The notes below the pieces were generated by a model, which did not search any database, was not told the origin of the DNA, and was given only the letters and a program-made list of their open reading frames with translations. Below are positions 27,936 through 36,454 of a stretch of DNA of 64,000 nucleotides, one piece after another. Every line of letters begins with the position of its first letter. Position 1 is the first letter of the stretch. Source of the stretch: Polyangiaceae bacterium (GTDB taxonomy: Bacteria; Myxococcota_A; Polyangia; Polyangiales; Polyangiaceae); assembly GCA_015075635.1 (NCBI GenBank), contig JABTUA010000001.1, positions 1,240,001 to 1,304,000 on the forward strand, read 5' to 3'. The translations under genes and the position numbers were made by a program.

Positions 27936-29140
27936 GCGCGCGGACCGCGAGCCACGCGCGCTGCCGGGGCGGGGTCGGCGAAGGGATCGCTCACGCCCCG
28001 GCGGCCGTGCGCGTGGAAGTAGGCGCGCAGCATGTCCCGAGCCACCTCGTTCGCCTTGCGGCGCCAAGCACCGCCGTTCACGAGCAGCACGCTGACCACG
28101 ACCTCGGGCTTCTTGCTGGGCGCGAATCCGGTGAACCAGCTGGTCGTCGGCAGCTTCGGGCTCGGCTGAAGGGTGCCCGTCTTCCCAGCGACGCGCATGT
28201 GCGGCAAATAGGCGCGGCCGGTCTCGTCGCTGAAGACCTCGGCCGACGTGCCTTCGCGAGTCGTGACCTCCATCATCTTGGTCAGCCGGCTCGCCGTCCA
28301 CTCGTCGGTGACCCGGCCGAGCATCTCGCGGGTCTCCGGCGCCTCGAAGTCTCCGCTCTTCCGCACCAGCCGGAGGCGCATGCGCCGTCCACCGCTGGCG
28401 ACCGTGTACGAGAGCTGTGCGGCGCCGAGCGGTGACAGGGTGCTGCCGGTGAAGCCAGCCGCCGTCCGCGCGAAGTCGAGGTCACCGTAGGGGAGCGTGA
28501 GCGTCCCGAGCGGCACCCGCGCGTCGAAGGGCAGCTCTCGATTGAAGCCGTAGCGTCGAGCCGTGTCGCCGAGCTCGTCCCGGGAGAGGTGAGCCGTCGC
28601 GAGCTGGGCGTAGGCCGCGTTGCGGCTGTGTCCCAGCGCGATCCCGAACGGGGAGCAGATCACGCGACCGGAGCGCGGAGGCTCCAGGTGGCGCCGCTCG
28701 ATGCGGTGGGTGCCACCGGACGTGCAGACCTCGGTCTTGGCGTCCACGACGCGCTGCTCGAGCAAGGCGGTGGTGGTCACGAGCTTGAAGACGCTGGCCG
28801 CGGGCTGCCGCGACGCGAGCAGCACGCTGCCGGCAGCGCCGCCCTTGCGCGAGGACTCCGCGAACACGAGCAGGCGTCCGCTGCGCGCGTGGACCAACGT
28901 GATGGCGCCCTCGAGCGGTCGCGCCAGCGCGAGCAAGCGGCGCGCCGCGCGTTGCAGGTTCGGGTCCAGCGTCAGCTCGGCGTTCTCGCCGTTGTCGAGA
29001 GGAGCCGTCGCGGTGTCGTCGCCGAGCTGGAGGCGGCTCAGGTCGACGCTCGGGCGCGCGCCGTCGTCGGCGCGTACTCCGCGGGGGAGCAGCACCACCA
29101 AGCCAGCGATCGAGAGCACGCCGGCGGCACCAGAGAGCAT
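27926..29140 (-). CDS. Penicillin-binding transpeptidase-domain protein
   Basis: 404 residues. Signal peptide or N-terminal anchor MLSGAAGVLSIAGLVVLLP, then a transpeptidase domain of the class B type with the three penicillin-binding motifs: SVFK (S-x-x-K) in PAASVFKLVTT, SRN in GHSRNAAYAQLA, and KTG in MRVAGKTGTLQPS. It crosslinks peptidoglycan in the periplasm. It lacks a glycosyltransferase or long dimerisation domain and is shorter than typical class B PBPs. ATG at 29140 has GAGGAAG at a good distance; a GTG at 29161 is possible. Tail ends in low-complexity PAPAARVARGPRAQ. Confidence 0.9.
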   Translation of the reverse strand: MLSGAAGVLSIAGLVVLLPRGVRADDGARPSVDLSRLQLGDDTATAPLDNGENAELTLDPNLQRAARRLLALARPLEGAITLVHARSGRLLVFAESSRKGGAAGSVLLASRQPAASVFKLVTTTALLEQRVVDAKTEVCTSGGTHRIERRHLEPPRSGRVICSPFGIALGHSRNAAYAQLATAHLSRDELGDTARRYGFNRELPFDARVPLGTLTLPYGDLDFARTAAGFTGSTLSPLGAAQLSYTVASGGRRMRLRLVRKSGDFEAPETREMLGRVTDEWTASRLTKMMEVTTREGTSAEVFSDETGRAYLPHMRVAGKTGTLQPSPKLPTTSWFTGFAPSKKPEVVVSVLLVNGGAWRRKANEVARDMLRAYFHAHGRRGVSDPFADPAPAARVARGPRAQR

Positions 29141-29324
29141 CTGGCAGAGCTTCCTCTGCACGCTCGCACTCGTACGATTCGCGTGCGGCAGTGGCCAAGT
29201 TGTCGCAGCGCCAGCGCTTCTCGAAGAGGTTCGATAACCGGCAGCATGTGGGTGGATGTGCGTGTGAACTTGGCCCGTGCTGGGCCTGCGCCTCTACGAT
29301 CCCAGCCGAGGACGGAGGTTTTTC

Positions 29325-29657
29325 ATGGAACGTCGCGTGGGCCTACGAGGCCGTACGGATTTCGGGGTCATCGCGCACGACGGCATCCTGGTCTCGCGCT
29401 GCCGGGGGATCGAGATATCGCCGACCGGCATCATCGTGGATCGGGGTCGCACGATCGGAGCGCATCACCAGGGCTTGCTTCAGAGGCTGACTCTGACGCT
29501 GCCCGAGCGCATCCACCCCATCACCGCCTGGGCTCGCCCGATTTGGTCGCGGGGCAGTCAGCAGGCCTTCCGGTTCGTGCGCATGTGCGACGCAGATCGG
29601 CTCACCCTGGCGGAGCACCTGGACGTCCTGACGCTGCGCGGCGCCCTGGTGGCGTGA
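29325..29657 (+). CDS. PilZ-domain protein
   Basis: 110 residues, essentially one PilZ domain. RRVGLRGRTD at the N-terminus supplies the arginines, and CRGIEISPTGIIVDRG matches the second half of the cyclic-di-GMP binding pattern (here I-S-x-x-G for D/N-x-S-x-x-G). The remainder is beta-barrel-like (LTLTLPERIHPITAWARPIW). It may sense cyclic di-GMP, but the first Asp/Asn of the motif is Glu, so binding is uncertain. GGAGG sits 7 nt before the ATG. It is followed 10 bp later by a lipoprotein gene. Confidence 0.72.
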   Translation: MERRVGLRGRTDFGVIAHDGILVSRCRGIEISPTGIIVDRGRTIGAHHQGLLQRLTLTLPERIHPITAWARPIWSRGSQQAFRFVRMCDADRLTLAEHLDVLTLRGALVA

Positions 29658-29667
29658 GGAGAATGCC

Positions 29668-30492
29668 ATGAACCCGACATCGAACCTCGCGCTCGCAATG
29701 CTCGCGTCGCTCGCCCTGGGTGCCTGCATGGTCCCAGCCACCCGCTACGAGGAGGCGCGCTCGGCCATCCTGGTGGAGCAGGAGGCTCACCGCCGCACGC
29801 AGTCGCGCCTGAGCGACGTCAGTCGCAAGCTGGACGAGCTCCACGCCTCGCTCGCCGAACGCGAGAAGAAGCTCGAGCGCCTGGAGGCGGATCTGGCGGA
29901 GGAGAAGCTCGCGGCGGAAGTGGCTGGGACCGAGCGCCGCTTCGCGACGGAGATCGTCGAGCAGCTTCGCGGCGAGCTGGGCCGCACGGGCGATCACCTG
30001 CGGGAGCTCGCCGGAGAGAAGTCCAAGCTGGCGCTGGCGCTGGACGCGGCCGAGGAGCGGGCGCGCCAGCTCGGCCAGTGCGAGGCCGAAGCGGCCGACA
30101 ACGCGGCCATCGCGCGGGACCTGGCCTTGGCCCTCGGGCCTCAGATCAAGAGCGGCGAGGTCGAGCTCGCGGTGGTCGAGGGCAAGCCGCTGATCCGGAT
30201 TGCTTCGTCCGAGCTCAGCGGCGAGGTCGTGCAAGAGATCGGCCAGAAGGTGGTGGGCGCGCTGGCGAACGTGACGCAGCGTCATCGCGCGAGCCGGGTG
30301 AAGATCCGCGAGACGGGCGCCGACGTCGCGGCGGAGGAGTCCGCCAAGCGCTTGCGCGGCGTGAGCGACGCACTGGTGAAGGCGGGCCTGGGCTCCGCCC
30401 GGGTGGAGCTCTCGCCCGCCGCCGAGCCGGGCAAGGGAGCTGCGATGCTGGAGCTCAGCGTGTTCAGCGCCGACGACGCGCCGAGCGACTGA
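29668..30492 (+). CDS. Coiled-coil lipoprotein
   Basis: 274 residues. The signal ends in L-A-L-G-A-C (Cys20). About 120 residues of coiled coil follow (SRLSDVSRKLDELHASLAE, REKKLERLEADLAEEKLAAE). The C-terminal third (about 165-270) has an alpha/beta arrangement with PLIRIASSELSGEVVQEIGQ and RVKIRETGADVAAEES that resembles OmpA-like or BON-like domains but lacks the OmpA peptidoglycan motif. It is probably co-transcribed with the PilZ gene. Function unknown. Confidence 0.72.
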   Translation: MNPTSNLALAMLASLALGACMVPATRYEEARSAILVEQEAHRRTQSRLSDVSRKLDELHASLAEREKKLERLEADLAEEKLAAEVAGTERRFATEIVEQLRGELGRTGDHLRELAGEKSKLALALDAAEERARQLGQCEAEAADNAAIARDLALALGPQIKSGEVELAVVEGKPLIRIASSELSGEVVQEIGQKVVGALANVTQRHRASRVKIRETGADVAAEESAKRLRGVSDALVKAGLGSARVELSPAAEPGKGAAMLELSVFSADDAPSD

Positions 30493-30495
30493 CGC

Positions 30496-30750
30496 TCAGC
30501 GGGCCGAAGGCACGAAGCTCACGGCGATCTCGCGCACGGAGTCGGGATCGCCGCCCCGCGGCGCAGGCAGCGCCGAAAAGCGCGGGTGCGAGCGCAACAC
30601 GCCGAACAGCGCGCGCACGAGCTCGGGCTCGAGCTCGCGCTGGAAGCGCTCGTACCAGGCGTAGCCGTCCTCGTCGCCGTCGTAGTCCGGGTCGAAGCTG
30701 GCGGAGAGATGGATGCGGATGGTGAGCTCGCGCTCCTCGAGGTGGATCAT
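30496..30750 (-). CDS. Small acidic protein, unknown
   Basis: 84 residues from the ATG at 30750 (MIHLEERELTIRIHL). Contains FDPDYDGDEDGYAWYERFQRE, acidic and aromatic. No signal peptide, no recognised domain. The start is 5 bp after the upstream lipoprotein stop, which supports it as a real gene of that unit. Confidence 0.6.
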   Translation of the reverse strand: MIHLEERELTIRIHLSASFDPDYDGDEDGYAWYERFQRELEPELVRALFGVLRSHPRFSALPAPRGGDPDSVREIAVSFVPSAR

Positions 30751-30755
30751 GGGGT

Positions 30756-31475
30756 CTAGAGCTCCACGCTCACCTTCGCCGGCCAGCTGCCCGGCGAAGG
30801 GAACTTCGTGCCCTTGATCACCTCGACCAGGCAGTCCACGGCCGCCTCGCCGGTCTCGTCCGGAGGCGTGACCCCGGCTGCCAGGACCTTGCCGGTCTGG
30901 CTGACGTACAGCGTGGCGGTGAACGAGCCCGCGCTGCTCCCCTTGCACTTCTCGATCTCGGTGCTGCGCGAGCCGAGCGCGCCGCTCGCTTTTTCCCCGT
31001 CCCAGTCCGTGGGCGGGCGCACGTCGTTCGGCGGATCGAAATCGAAGCCCTTTCGCGCCAGGCCCACCAGGCCGCCGACCGGCGCAGGCCACTCCGCGGC
31101 GCGCAGCGCGTCGAGCATGCACTTCTCCGTCTCCCGGTCGCCGAGCGACGACTTCTCCAGGTGCGCGTGGGCGACCTTGCCGTGTTGGTCGATCTTGACG
31201 AAGAAGGCCACCTGGCCCCCGATGAACTCCACGCGCTTGGCGCCGGAGTCCAGGCAACGCGAGAGGCTCTTCACGCGGCCCGCGAACGCCTTCTCGACCT
31301 TGCTCTCGTCGAGCGCGCCGATCTCGGCTGAGACGTCCAGGGTGCTGCCGGAAGGCCCCTCGCGGTCGTCCTCGACGGGCTTGCCCGCGGTCTTGGGCGG
31401 GGGCTCGCTGCCGCCGCAGGCGCCGAACGCCAAGATGAACCCGAGGGCCAAGGCCAGACTGTGCACGATGCGCAT
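30756..31475 (-). CDS. Lipoprotein with AgmX/TonB-C-like repeats
   Basis: 239 residues. The signal ends in F-G-A-C (Cys20). Two similar halves (about 60-140 and 160-239) each show a cysteine pair in CLDSGAKRVEFIGGQVAFFVKID and CKGSSAGSFTATLYVSQTGK, then an A-E-W-P-x-P or K-F-P-S-P-G ending. This is the pattern of myxobacterial AgmX/PglI C-terminal and TonB-like energy transducer domains. Periplasmic location is expected. First gene of a two-gene unit. Confidence 0.72.
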   Translation of the reverse strand: MRIVHSLALALGFILAFGACGGSEPPPKTAGKPVEDDREGPSGSTLDVSAEIGALDESKVEKAFAGRVKSLSRCLDSGAKRVEFIGGQVAFFVKIDQHGKVAHAHLEKSSLGDRETEKCMLDALRAAEWPAPVGGLVGLARKGFDFDPPNDVRPPTDWDGEKASGALGSRSTEIEKCKGSSAGSFTATLYVSQTGKVLAAGVTPPDETGEAAVDCLVEVIKGTKFPSPGSWPAKVSVEL

Positions 31476-31534
31476 GGGAGACCGTCGGTTAAAGCAGCTT
31501 TCGTCCCGGCGGAAAAGGGGAGGAGCGCACCCGC

Positions 31535-32287
31535 TCAGGACAGGCCCCGGCGGCGCCGCATCCGCGCTTCCAGCTGCCCCAGCACCACGTTGTCGAAGAG
31601 CAAGCCCAGGACGACGATCACCAGCATCGCGGCCATCACCTGCGCCATGTCGTTCAGCTCGCGTCCCACGTGCATGACCTGGCCGAGACCTCCGGCGACG
31701 AAGAGCAGCTCACCAGCCATCAGCGCGCGCCAGGCGAAGCTCCAGCCGATGCGCAGCGCGGTGATGGTGCCGGGCAGAGTTGCCGGCAGGATCACCCGGA
31801 GCCACATGCTCGCGCCGCGCTCACCCATGCTGCGCGCTGCGCGCAGCCACAGGCGCGGCACGCCCAGGACCGCGTCCCGGACGGCGAGCGCCACGGTGCC
31901 GAGCGTCGCGATCACGACCACGAACAGAATGGCCCGCTCGTTCAGGCCGAACCAGAGCAGCGAGAGCGGCATCCAGCAGATGCTGGGCAGCGACTGCAGC
32001 CCCGTCAGGAGCGTGCCCAGCGAGCGCTCGAGGGGTGGCAGGCGGCCCATGGCGATGCCGAGCAGCACGCCCCCCAAGCTCGCCAGTCCGTAGCCCAGGA
32101 CCAGGCGCCCGAGGCTCTTCGCCACGGCGGTCGGCAACACTCCGTTCAGGATGCCGTCCTTGATCGAGGCGCCGACGGCGAGCGGGCTCGGCAGCACGTA
32201 AGCGGGCCAGCGTCCCAGCATCGTCGCGAGCTGCCAGAGCAAGAGCAGCCCGACGATGGCGCTCGCGCGCTGCCAGGCGGTGCTCAC
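31535..32287 (-). CDS. ABC transporter permease, SsuC/TauC family
   Basis: 250 residues with five to six transmembrane helices. The EAA-loop is RAARSMGERGASMWLRVILP, followed by ALMAGELLFVAGGLGQ, the form seen in nitrate/sulfonate/taurine permeases. GTG start overlaps the stop of the binding-protein gene by 4 bp (GTGA). No ATP-binding subunit is encoded in the window. Confidence 0.9.
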   Translation of the reverse strand: MSTAWQRASAIVGLLLLWQLATMLGRWPAYVLPSPLAVGASIKDGILNGVLPTAVAKSLGRLVLGYGLASLGGVLLGIAMGRLPPLERSLGTLLTGLQSLPSICWMPLSLLWFGLNERAILFVVVIATLGTVALAVRDAVLGVPRLWLRAARSMGERGASMWLRVILPATLPGTITALRIGWSFAWRALMAGELLFVAGGLGQVMHVGRELNDMAQVMAAMLVIVVLGLLFDNVVLGQLEARMRRRRGLS

Positions 32288-33258
32288 GGGGCGGCTCCAA
32301 GCACGAGCCCGGTCAGGTCGGCGCCCTTCGGCAGGAAGCCTTCGGCTTCGGCGTCCAGAGCGAGCTTCGCCAGAGCTTCCGGCATTGGATCCGTGGTGAA
32401 GCTCACGCGTTCGAAGGCGGGCTCCGCCACGCCTCGGGGCGGGGCCTTGCCCAGGCGCCGCTGAATGCCTCCGAGACACAGCCCCAGGGCCTCGGCGCGG
32501 TGCTCTTCGACCCAGCGCGCCTCGGCGTCGAGCGCGGCCACCAGGCGTCGGACGTTCCCGGGGTGGGCGTCGAGGTAGCGCTTGCGCACCGCGAGCACGG
32601 TGGCCGGGTGCCGCCGGCCCGGCCATTCATCGCGCTCGTCGAGCAGCACGCGGGCGCCGGCGGACGCGACCAGCTCGGACGCCAGCGGCTCGGACACGAA
32701 GGCGCCGTCGATCTCTCCGCGCCGGAAGAGTTGGCGGATCTCGGCGCTGCCCATGGGCAACACCATCACGTCTCCGCCTTCGAGCGTGGTGACGAGGCCG
32801 TGACGGCGCAGGTAGGCTCGGAGCGCCACGTCTTGCGTGCTCGCGATCTGTGGTGTGGCGAGCCGCCGCCCCCGCAGATCCGACGGCGAGTTGATGCCCG
32901 CGTCGTTCCTCACCACGAACGCGGTGCCGCCGCTGGCGACTCCGGCGACGATGCGGACCTCACCGCTCGAGCGCACGAAGCCGTTGATGGCCGGGTTCGG
33001 GCCCAAGAGCGCCACGTCGGCGTCGCCGGCGAACAGCGCTTCGATGGCGGCGTTGCCGACCTCGAACAGCTGGGCGTCGATCTGCACGTCGGGCAGCGCC
33101 CGCCCGAGCCGGCCGCTGTCGAGGGCGGTCAGCGCCGGCGCGTGGGTGAGCCGGGCCATGTGCGCGATGCGCAGGCGAGCGCCGTCCTCCGGCGGGGCTC
33201 GGCAGGCGGCGAGCACTCCGAGCAGCGCTCCGAGCAGGAGCCGGACGTAAACACGCAT
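32284..33258 (-). CDS. ABC substrate-binding lipoprotein, sulfonate/nitrate type
   Basis: 324 residues. The signal ends in G-V-L-A-A-C (Cys19). The mature protein is an NMT1/SsuA-like periplasmic binding protein: IAHMARLTHAPALTALDSGR, LFEVGNAAIEALFAGDADVALLGPNPAINGFV, VVRNDAGINSPSDLRGRRLATP and STQDVALRAYLR are the family segments. The ligand is likely an alkylsulfonate, taurine or another small anion; residues that decide it are not known to me. An 8-bp inverted repeat overlaps the ATG (33251-33273). The message seems to lack a Shine-Dalgarno site. Confidence 0.9.
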   Translation of the reverse strand: MRVYVRLLLGALLGVLAACRAPPEDGARLRIAHMARLTHAPALTALDSGRLGRALPDVQIDAQLFEVGNAAIEALFAGDADVALLGPNPAINGFVRSSGEVRIVAGVASGGTAFVVRNDAGINSPSDLRGRRLATPQIASTQDVALRAYLRRHGLVTTLEGGDVMVLPMGSAEIRQLFRRGEIDGAFVSEPLASELVASAGARVLLDERDEWPGRRHPATVLAVRKRYLDAHPGNVRRLVAALDAEARWVEEHRAEALGLCLGGIQRRLGKAPPRGVAEPAFERVSFTTDPMPEALAKLALDAEAEGFLPKGADLTGLVLGAAP

Positions 33259-33273
33259 CGGATATATGCGTGT
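33251..33273 (-). promoter_or_regulatory. Inverted repeat overlapping the start codon of the binding-protein gene
   Basis: ACACGCAT-CGGATAT-ATGCGTGT, perfect 8-bp arms. The left arm contains the start codon (minus strand ATG at 33258). A -35-like TTGACT (minus strand) lies about 30 bp upstream, at 33291-33296. The repeat could be an operator at the transcription start or an RNA hairpin that hides the start codon. Confidence 0.5.
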
Positions 33274-33359
33274 ATTGCACGTAAGTGCTCAAAGTCAATG
33301 GCGATTCAATCGCTCAGCCGGTGCCGACCGTGGTGAAAGACCAGGCTTTCCGGCGGCTT

Positions 33360-34133
33360 TCAGGCGTCGAGCACCACGGCGCGGCGGAGCGCGCGCAGGG
33401 CCATCAGCAGCTCCGGTTTGGGCTGGACGGCGACCGCGAGCTCGGCGGCCCCCAGCATTTCCAGATCGAAGCGGCTGTCGCCGAAGCTCGCGAGCCAGGC
33501 CGCGTCCGCGAAGAGCTGGCGCCCGAACTGCACCTTGCTCGGGCCGTAGGGGACCGGGTTCGCGAGGCGCGGCAGCACGCGACCCGACTCGAGCGCCGGG
33601 GTCGCGGCCGCGATGTCGGCGGGCGCGAAGTCCCAGCGCCGGCCGGCCTCCTCCACGATGAAGCGCGGCGACGCGGAGATGATCACGGCGCGGACCTTCT
33701 GGTGGCGGGCCCAGTCGATCACCGGCGCGAGGCCTCGGTTCAGCCGCGCGTCCAGCCCGGCCGCGTCCAGGGCCTGGCGCGCGAGGTCCCCGAGATCGTC
33801 GAGGGCGAGGCCCGCGAAGCACCATGTCATGAGCTCGTAGAGCGTGCGCTCCGCGAGCTGCCCCGCGAGATAGGCCTCGAACAAGCCGGCGGCCAGCTGA
33901 TTGGAGTCTCCGTCGAGCTCGAGCCCGTGGGCGCGGGCCGTGTCGCGCAGACCGCGCTCCGGGGCGTTGGTCAGGAGCTCGCGCTCGATGGCCCAGTGGA
34001 ACACGTCCTCCGCGACGTCCCCGCGCCAGAGCGTCCCGTCGCCGTCGAAGGCGAGCACTGCGGGAGACCTGCCTCGCCACAGCCGGTCCAGTCGGAGGAC
34101 CAGCTCGTCACCGGACACGCGCTCCGGGCTCAC
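33360..34133 (-). CDS. HAD-superfamily phosphatase
   Basis: 257 residues, GTG start overlapping the upstream nucleotidyltransferase gene by 4 bp. Motif I is AFDGDGTLW (nucleophile Asp and acid/base Asp), motif II is VIISASPRFIVEE, motif III lysine near SKVQFGRQL, motif IV GDSRFDLEML. The arrangement with an all-helical cap after motif I is that of phosphoserine-phosphatase-like HADs. Tight coupling to a sugar- or choline-phosphate type nucleotidyltransferase suggests both act on the same small phosphorylated metabolite; the substrate is unknown. Confidence 0.88.
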   Translation of the reverse strand: MSPERVSGDELVLRLDRLWRGRSPAVLAFDGDGTLWRGDVAEDVFHWAIERELLTNAPERGLRDTARAHGLELDGDSNQLAAGLFEAYLAGQLAERTLYELMTWCFAGLALDDLGDLARQALDAAGLDARLNRGLAPVIDWARHQKVRAVIISASPRFIVEEAGRRWDFAPADIAAATPALESGRVLPRLANPVPYGPSKVQFGRQLFADAAWLASFGDSRFDLEMLGAAELAVAVQPKPELLMALRALRRAVVLDA

Positions 34134-34894
34134 GGGCGGTTCAGCCACCACTCCTCGGCCAGCGCGAGATCCTCGCGGGTGTCGATCTCCATGTAGCCCC
34201 CCCGGGTGTCCTCCCGGTGCATTTCGCTGCCGGCCTCCAGCATCTGCTGGAGGAGATCGATCAGGTAGGCCTTCTCGAAGCTCCTCCCCTCGCGGAAGAC
34301 CTTGCCGCCGTACTCCGCCCGAGCGCGATCGAAGGCGTCCGTGAGCTCCAGTGCGCCTTGTCGGTCGAGCTTCATCACGCCGATGAACTCCCCGGTCGCC
34401 TCTTCGCTCGGGATGTGGCGGCTCAGGCGCTGCACCCGGCGGCCTTCTGCGATCAGCTTCTCGGCGTCGGTCTCCGGGTGCAGCGAGCGCTTCGCGTAGC
34501 GGCGCCGCCACTCGGTGTCGCAGCCGAGCGCGATGTGCTCCGGGGCGTTCACCAGCTTCTCGACCACCGCGCCTTCGTACACGATGTCGGCGTAGGTCGA
34601 GACGAAGCCGCCCGTCAGGTGCTCGCGCGCACAAAGCAGCGAGAGCAAAATGTTGTTGTTCTGCCAGTCGGCGTTCCTCACGTAGGTGAACTCGGGGTGA
34701 CGCGCGCGAATCACGTCCTCCGCGTAGCCGCACACGAACACCACGTCGCGCCCGGTGAAGCCGGCGGCGCCGAGGGCCTCGAGGATCCAGTCGAGCATCG
34801 GTCGCCCCATGACCTTGACCAGGGTCTTGGGGATCTCGTCCGTCTCGGGGCCGAGCCGGCTGCCGCGGCCGGCGCCGATGATCACGGGGCGCAT
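34130..34894 (-). CDS. Nucleotidyltransferase, CTP:phosphocholine-cytidylyltransferase-like
   Basis: 254 residues. The Rossmann-type N-terminus has IIGAGRGSRLGPETDEIPKT, the G-x-G-x-R-L nucleotide motif and the invariant Lys-Thr, then LVKVMGRPMLDWILEAL. YADIVYEGAVVEKLV carries the metal-binding Asp. C-terminal EIDTREDLALAEEW is typical of sugar-1-phosphate and LicC-type enzymes. It activates a phosphorylated compound with NTP. The downstream HAD gene overlaps by 4 bp, suggesting a two-step pathway. Confidence 0.85.
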   Translation of the reverse strand: MRPVIIGAGRGSRLGPETDEIPKTLVKVMGRPMLDWILEALGAAGFTGRDVVFVCGYAEDVIRARHPEFTYVRNADWQNNNILLSLLCAREHLTGGFVSTYADIVYEGAVVEKLVNAPEHIALGCDTEWRRRYAKRSLHPETDAEKLIAEGRRVQRLSRHIPSEEATGEFIGVMKLDRQGALELTDAFDRARAEYGGKVFREGRSFEKAYLIDLLQQMLEAGSEMHREDTRGGYMEIDTREDLALAEEWWLNRP

Positions 34895-34981
34895 GGGCGG
34901 GGAGCTTAGTCCACCGAGGTTTCCTCGGCCACGCGCGGGATTTCGCGCGATCGCCAGCGCGCCCGTGGTATCGGCGAAAGC

Positions 34982-36271
34982 GTGCAGAACCTGGCTTTGA
35001 ACGAACCTCGATTCCTCGGCCTGCTGTCGGAGCTCGTCGCCCTGGGTCCCCGGTTGGCGAACTCGCCGTCGGCGGGGTTGGTGCCGGAGGAGAAGCTGGC
35101 CGCCGACCGCGTGCTCGCGCGGCTCGCTCCCCACGTGGCGGCGGGGCGACTCTCCGCGGAGCTCTTGGCGGCTCCCGGCCACGAGGGCCGGCCGAACTTG
35201 GTGCTCACGCTCCCAGGCCGGGGCTCCGGCATCGTGGGCTTCGTCGGCGCGCACTTCGACGTCGTGCCGGCGGATCGGGAAGGCGAGGGCTGGCAACGCG
35301 ACCCCTGGGCGCTCGAGGTGGAGGGCGACGTCCTCTACGGACGTGGCGTCACCGACTGCCTGGGTCACGTCGCGCTCTTGACGGACTTGCTGGTCGAGCT
35401 GTGCGAGCGCGGGATTCAGCCGAACCGCACCGTGAAGGTCGTGCTGATTTCCAACGAGGAGGAGGCGCCCATCCCGGAGATCGGCCTCGACTACGCGGCC
35501 AGCGTGGGGGCCCTCGACGACCTCGCGGCCGGGACCATCTACTGGCTCGACAGCGCCGACTTCGGTCCCACCGTCGGCACCGGCGGCATGGCGATGTGGC
35601 GGCTCGAGGCCACGGGGGTCGGCGGCCACTCCGGCTTCACGCAGAACTGCGTCAACGCCCTCGAGCTCGCGGGCGCCACCTCTCGCGCGCTGGTCGAGTG
35701 GTTCGAGCAGAAATTCCCCGCGCACCCCGACGAGGCACGTTGGGGGTTCTTGTCGAGCTCGTCCCTCAAGGCCACGCGCATGCACGTGCCGAACGACAAG
35801 GTCACGAAGATCCCCGCGCTGGCCGTGGTGGAAGGGGACATCCGGCTCACGCCCTTTTACGACATGGAAGCCGCGATCGGCGGCGCGGCGGCCTTCGTGG
35901 CGGACATCGACCGACGCATCGAGGCGGGCGATCCCCCGCGGGGCTTCCCGCGCACCCGCACCCAAGGCGGCGAGCGCGGTCGCGTGCGGCTCGAGCCCAT
36001 CGGCCGCAGCATGGAAGGCATTGCCTGCAAGCTCGACTCGCCGGGGCTCGAGGCGCTCTCGCGTGCCATCGGCGCGGCGCGCGCCGGCGAGCCGCCGAAG
36101 GCGTACAGCATGACCGGCTCGCTCCCCCTGGTGCGCGACCTGCAACGCCGCGGCTTCGACGTGCAGATCACCGGCTTCGGGCGCAGCAACTACTACCACG
36201 CGCCCAACGAGCAAGCGGAGCTCGAGCACTTCCGGCAGGGCTATCGCATCCTGGTCGAGCTCTGCGGCTGA
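34982..36271 (+). CDS. M20-family metallopeptidase/deacylase
   Basis: 429 residues, starting at a GTG (MQNLALNEPRF). Zinc ligands and catalytic residues of the ArgE/DapE/carboxypeptidase-G2 family are visible: GAHFDVVPA (His), YGRGVTDCLGH (bridging Asp), ISNEEEAP (catalytic Glu and zinc Glu), LDSADFG (Asp) and YYHAPNE (His). The lid-domain dimerisation segment VGGHSGF is present. The bridging motif has Cys-Leu-Gly where most have Asn/Met-Lys-Gly. Hydrolyses an amide bond of a small peptide or N-acyl amino acid; it could be acetylornithine deacetylase or a dipeptidase. Divergent from the nucleotidyltransferase. Confidence 0.9.
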   Translation: MQNLALNEPRFLGLLSELVALGPRLANSPSAGLVPEEKLAADRVLARLAPHVAAGRLSAELLAAPGHEGRPNLVLTLPGRGSGIVGFVGAHFDVVPADREGEGWQRDPWALEVEGDVLYGRGVTDCLGHVALLTDLLVELCERGIQPNRTVKVVLISNEEEAPIPEIGLDYAASVGALDDLAAGTIYWLDSADFGPTVGTGGMAMWRLEATGVGGHSGFTQNCVNALELAGATSRALVEWFEQKFPAHPDEARWGFLSSSSLKATRMHVPNDKVTKIPALAVVEGDIRLTPFYDMEAAIGGAAAFVADIDRRIEAGDPPRGFPRTRTQGGERGRVRLEPIGRSMEGIACKLDSPGLEALSRAIGAARAGEPPKAYSMTGSLPLVRDLQRRGFDVQITGFGRSNYYHAPNEQAELEHFRQGYRILVELCG

Positions 36272-36393
36272 GGCTCGGGCGTCGCAACGGGTGCGGAACG
36301 GGCGCCCAGGGCCGCAGAGTGTGCGGCGGTGTGGGTGGCTTGGAACGCGGCTCGGTCGCGACTTGCCCGAGAAAAGCGGCGCGTCCGCGCCGT

Positions 36394-36409
36394 TGGCACG
36401 CCGCAAGCA
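36394..36409 (+). promoter_or_regulatory. Possible sigma-54-like -24/-12 element
   Basis: TGGCAC, 5 nt, AAGCA. GG and GC are 10 bp apart as sigma-54 requires, with a perfect -24 hexamer and a weak -12 half. It is 46 bp before the ATG of a Cys-rich lipoprotein. Confidence 0.35.
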
Positions 36410-36454
36410 TCGACCCTTCGGCAAAACGACATCCGATCTCGAATGGAGGACGCC

